Assembly: GCF_003131205.1 (NCBI RefSeq)
Contig: NZ_QFFY01000005.1
Location: 1 to 64,000 of the forward strand
Length of the DNA: 64,000 bases
Source of the DNA: Occallatibacter savannae
GTDB lineage: Bacteria; Acidobacteriota; Terriglobia; Terriglobales; Acidobacteriaceae
Direction: 5' to 3'
The notes beneath the pieces are model-generated. The model searched no databases and was not told the DNA's origin. It saw only the letters and a list, made by a program, of their open reading frames with translations. The position numbers and the translations under genes are program-made. Below are positions 62,543 to 64,000 of the stretch, piece by piece; position 1 is the stretch's first letter, and each line of letters begins with the position of its first letter.

Positions 62543-63721
62543 TTAGTACGCTGAGACTCCGGTGATGTGCTGACCGAGGATGAGCGAGTGGATGTCGTGC
62601 GTGCCTTCGTACGTCTTCACGGATTCAAGGTTCATCATGTGGCGCATGATGGGGTAGTCCTCCGTGATGCCGTTCGCGCCGAGGATGTCGCGCGAGATGC
62701 GCGCGCACTCGAGCGCCATCCACACGTTGTTCCGCTTGGCCATGGAGATGTGCTGGTGGCCGACGGTTCCCGCGTCCTTCAGGCGTCCGACCTGGAGCGA
62801 GAGCAACTGCGCTTTTGAAATCTCAGTGACCATCCAGACCAGCTTGTCCTGCACGAGTTGATGGCTTGCGATTGGCTGGTTGTGGAATTGCTTGCGAGCC
62901 TTGGCGTATTGCAGCGCCGTGTCGTAACACGACATGGCTGCGCCGATCGCTCCCCAGCTGATTCCGTAGCGCGCCTGGTTGAGGCACATGAGCGGGCTCT
63001 TCAGCCCGCCGGTGCCCGGCAGGAGATTCGACGCCGGCACGTGTACATCCTGCAGCGACAGGCCGCTGGTGACGGATGCGCGCAGCGACCACTTACCGTG
63101 GACTTTGTACGCGCGGAAGCCGGGCCGATTCGTCTCGACAAGAAAGCCGCGTACGCGATTGTCTTCATCTTCGACCTTGGCCCAGATGATGGCGACGTCG
63201 GCAATGTTGCCGGAGGTGATCCACATCTTCTCGCCGTTCAGGATGTACCCATCGCCGGATTTATGCGCGACCGTGGTCATTCCGCCCGGGTTCGATCCAA
63301 CCCCCGGCTCCGTCAATCCGAAGCAGCCAAGCTTCTCGCCCCTGGCCATTGCGGGCAGCCAGGTATTCTTCTGCTCGTCGGATCCGAAGGTGTAGATGGG
63401 ATACATGCAGAGCGCCGATTGCACGCTTACGAAGCTGCGCAGGCCTGAGTCGCCGCGCTCCATCTCCTGCATCACCAGGCCGTACTCGACGTTGGACATG
63501 CCCGCGCAGCCATAGCCGTCGATGGTGGCGCCGAAGAAGCCCAGCTCACCCATCAGCGGAACGAGTTCGCGCGGGAACCGCTCCGTCCGGTAGCACTCTT
63601 CAACGATCGGTATGACGTTGTCTTCAATGAAGTCTCGAGCAGTGCGCCTCACCAGCAGTTCATCTTCGCTGAAGCTTGCGTCGAGGTGGAGAAAGTCAAC
63701 ACCTTGGAATTTGAAAGCCAT
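62543..63721 (-). CDS. Acyl-CoA dehydrogenase, glutaryl-CoA dehydrogenase type
   Basis: The 392-residue product has the acyl-CoA dehydrogenase fold: FAD and substrate loops GCFGLTEPGVGSNPGGMTT and MWITSGNIADVAIIWAKV. The C-terminal catalytic Glu segment VKTYEGTHDIHSLILGQHIT is the exact place and pattern of glutaryl-CoA dehydrogenase. It should oxidise and decarboxylate glutaryl-CoA (lysine and tryptophan breakdown), passing electrons to ETF. No neighbouring pathway gene. Full length. Confidence 0.93.
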   Translation of the reverse strand: MAFKFQGVDFLHLDASFSEDELLVRRTARDFIEDNVIPIVEECYRTERFPRELVPLMGELGFFGATIDGYGCAGMSNVEYGLVMQEMERGDSGLRSFVSVQSALCMYPIYTFGSDEQKNTWLPAMARGEKLGCFGLTEPGVGSNPGGMTTVAHKSGDGYILNGEKMWITSGNIADVAIIWAKVEDEDNRVRGFLVETNRPGFRAYKVHGKWSLRASVTSGLSLQDVHVPASNLLPGTGGLKSPLMCLNQARYGISWGAIGAAMSCYDTALQYAKARKQFHNQPIASHQLVQDKLVWMVTEISKAQLLSLQVGRLKDAGTVGHQHISMAKRNNVWMALECARISRDILGANGITEDYPIMRHMMNLESVKTYEGTHDIHSLILGQHITGVSAY

Positions 63722-63795
63722 GATTACACCTTGCCATTTCTGTCGTGCTCAAACCTCGAAGGCTAACAGACGGGCCTCAGTTGGTTCCAGAGCGG

Positions 63796-64000
63796 CTATT
63801 TGCAGGACTCTGGTTCCTTCTCGAGTTTGTTGATTGCCTCAACCTCCGAGGAGTTGAGCGCGCGCCGATAGACCCGCACGGAGCCGACGTCGCCCGAGAA
63901 GAAGAGACCATCGTCGCGCTGAGCGCCGATGAGGATCGGGCCCTTGCTCGAACCCCAGGGGCCAAGGTCTTCGCGCGTCTGCACCTCGCGTCCGTTGATA
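63796..64000 (-). CDS. LamG-like domain protein, C-terminal fragment
   Basis: The frame runs off the right edge. The visible C-terminal ~68 residues (INGREVQTREDLGPWGSSKG and ILIGAQRDDGLFFSGDVGSV, then RVYRRALNSSEVEAIN) are the end of a concanavalin/LamG-type beta-sandwich, typical of large secreted surface proteins. Its start and length are unknown. Confidence 0.75.
   Translation of the reverse strand, partial: INGREVQTREDLGPWGSSKGPILIGAQRDDGLFFSGDVGSVRVYRRALNSSEVEAINKLEKEPESCK

Overview
The window is about 64 kb of GC-rich bacterial chromosome. No rRNA, tRNA, CRISPR array, integrase or transposase was recognised. Gene content points to an Acidobacteriota (Terriglobia/Acidobacteriaceae-like) soil heterotroph. 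The clues are secreted glycoside hydrolases, a TonB-dependent receptor with an N-terminal carboxypeptidase-regulatory-like domain, split glycine decarboxylase (GcvPA/GcvPB), futalosine-route menaquinone synthesis (MqnE), stand-alone TadE/TadG pseudopilin cassettes, several short lineage-type hypotheticals and an ether/membrane-spanning-lipid type radical SAM enzyme. The taxonomic placement is inferred from content, not from a marker gene.

Layout. 0-8 kb: cold shock protein, orphan butyrate kinase, a small membrane protein, a dienelactone-hydrolase-like enzyme, a UvrD/PcrA helicase with a large internal insertion, and a LOG-family protein. 8-14 kb: a glycan-degradation pair (GH63/trehalase-like enzyme, then GH38 alpha-mannosidase), ending in a strong terminator, then a FmdB-like zinc ribbon protein. 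14-20 kb: a Tes-like radical SAM protein, an unknown exported protein and an RlpA lipoprotein. 20-26 kb: two exported TldD/PmbA-like proteins (one without the metal site) divergent from a Ste24-like M48 protease, then a CcdC-like membrane protein. 26-30 kb: glycine cleavage genes gcvH-gcvPA-gcvPB, with a striking 7-bp-periodic repeat between gcvH and gcvPA. 30-38 kb: three tandem TadG-TadE-TadE cassettes. 38-42 kb: dnaB, an HTH regulator with an operator-like palindrome, and a zinc-ribbon/sigma-region-4-like gene pair.

42-64 kb: HSL-family esterase, tgt, TonB receptor, folK, a multi-pass membrane protein, a Gfo/Idh/MocA dehydrogenase with an unclear start codon, a YedY-like molybdoenzyme with cytochrome b partner, amtB-glnK, a lone nuoB, an OmpA-family protein, a lipoprotein, a ROK kinase, mqnE, an exported amidohydrolase, a glutaryl-CoA-dehydrogenase-like enzyme and a LamG fragment at the edge.

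The parts most worth following up are the Tes-like radical SAM enzyme, the triplicated pseudopilin cassettes with a shared C-terminal signature, the exported TldD active/inactive pair, and the gcvH-gcvPA heptad array. All assignments rest on reading translated sequence and motifs; no database search was run.
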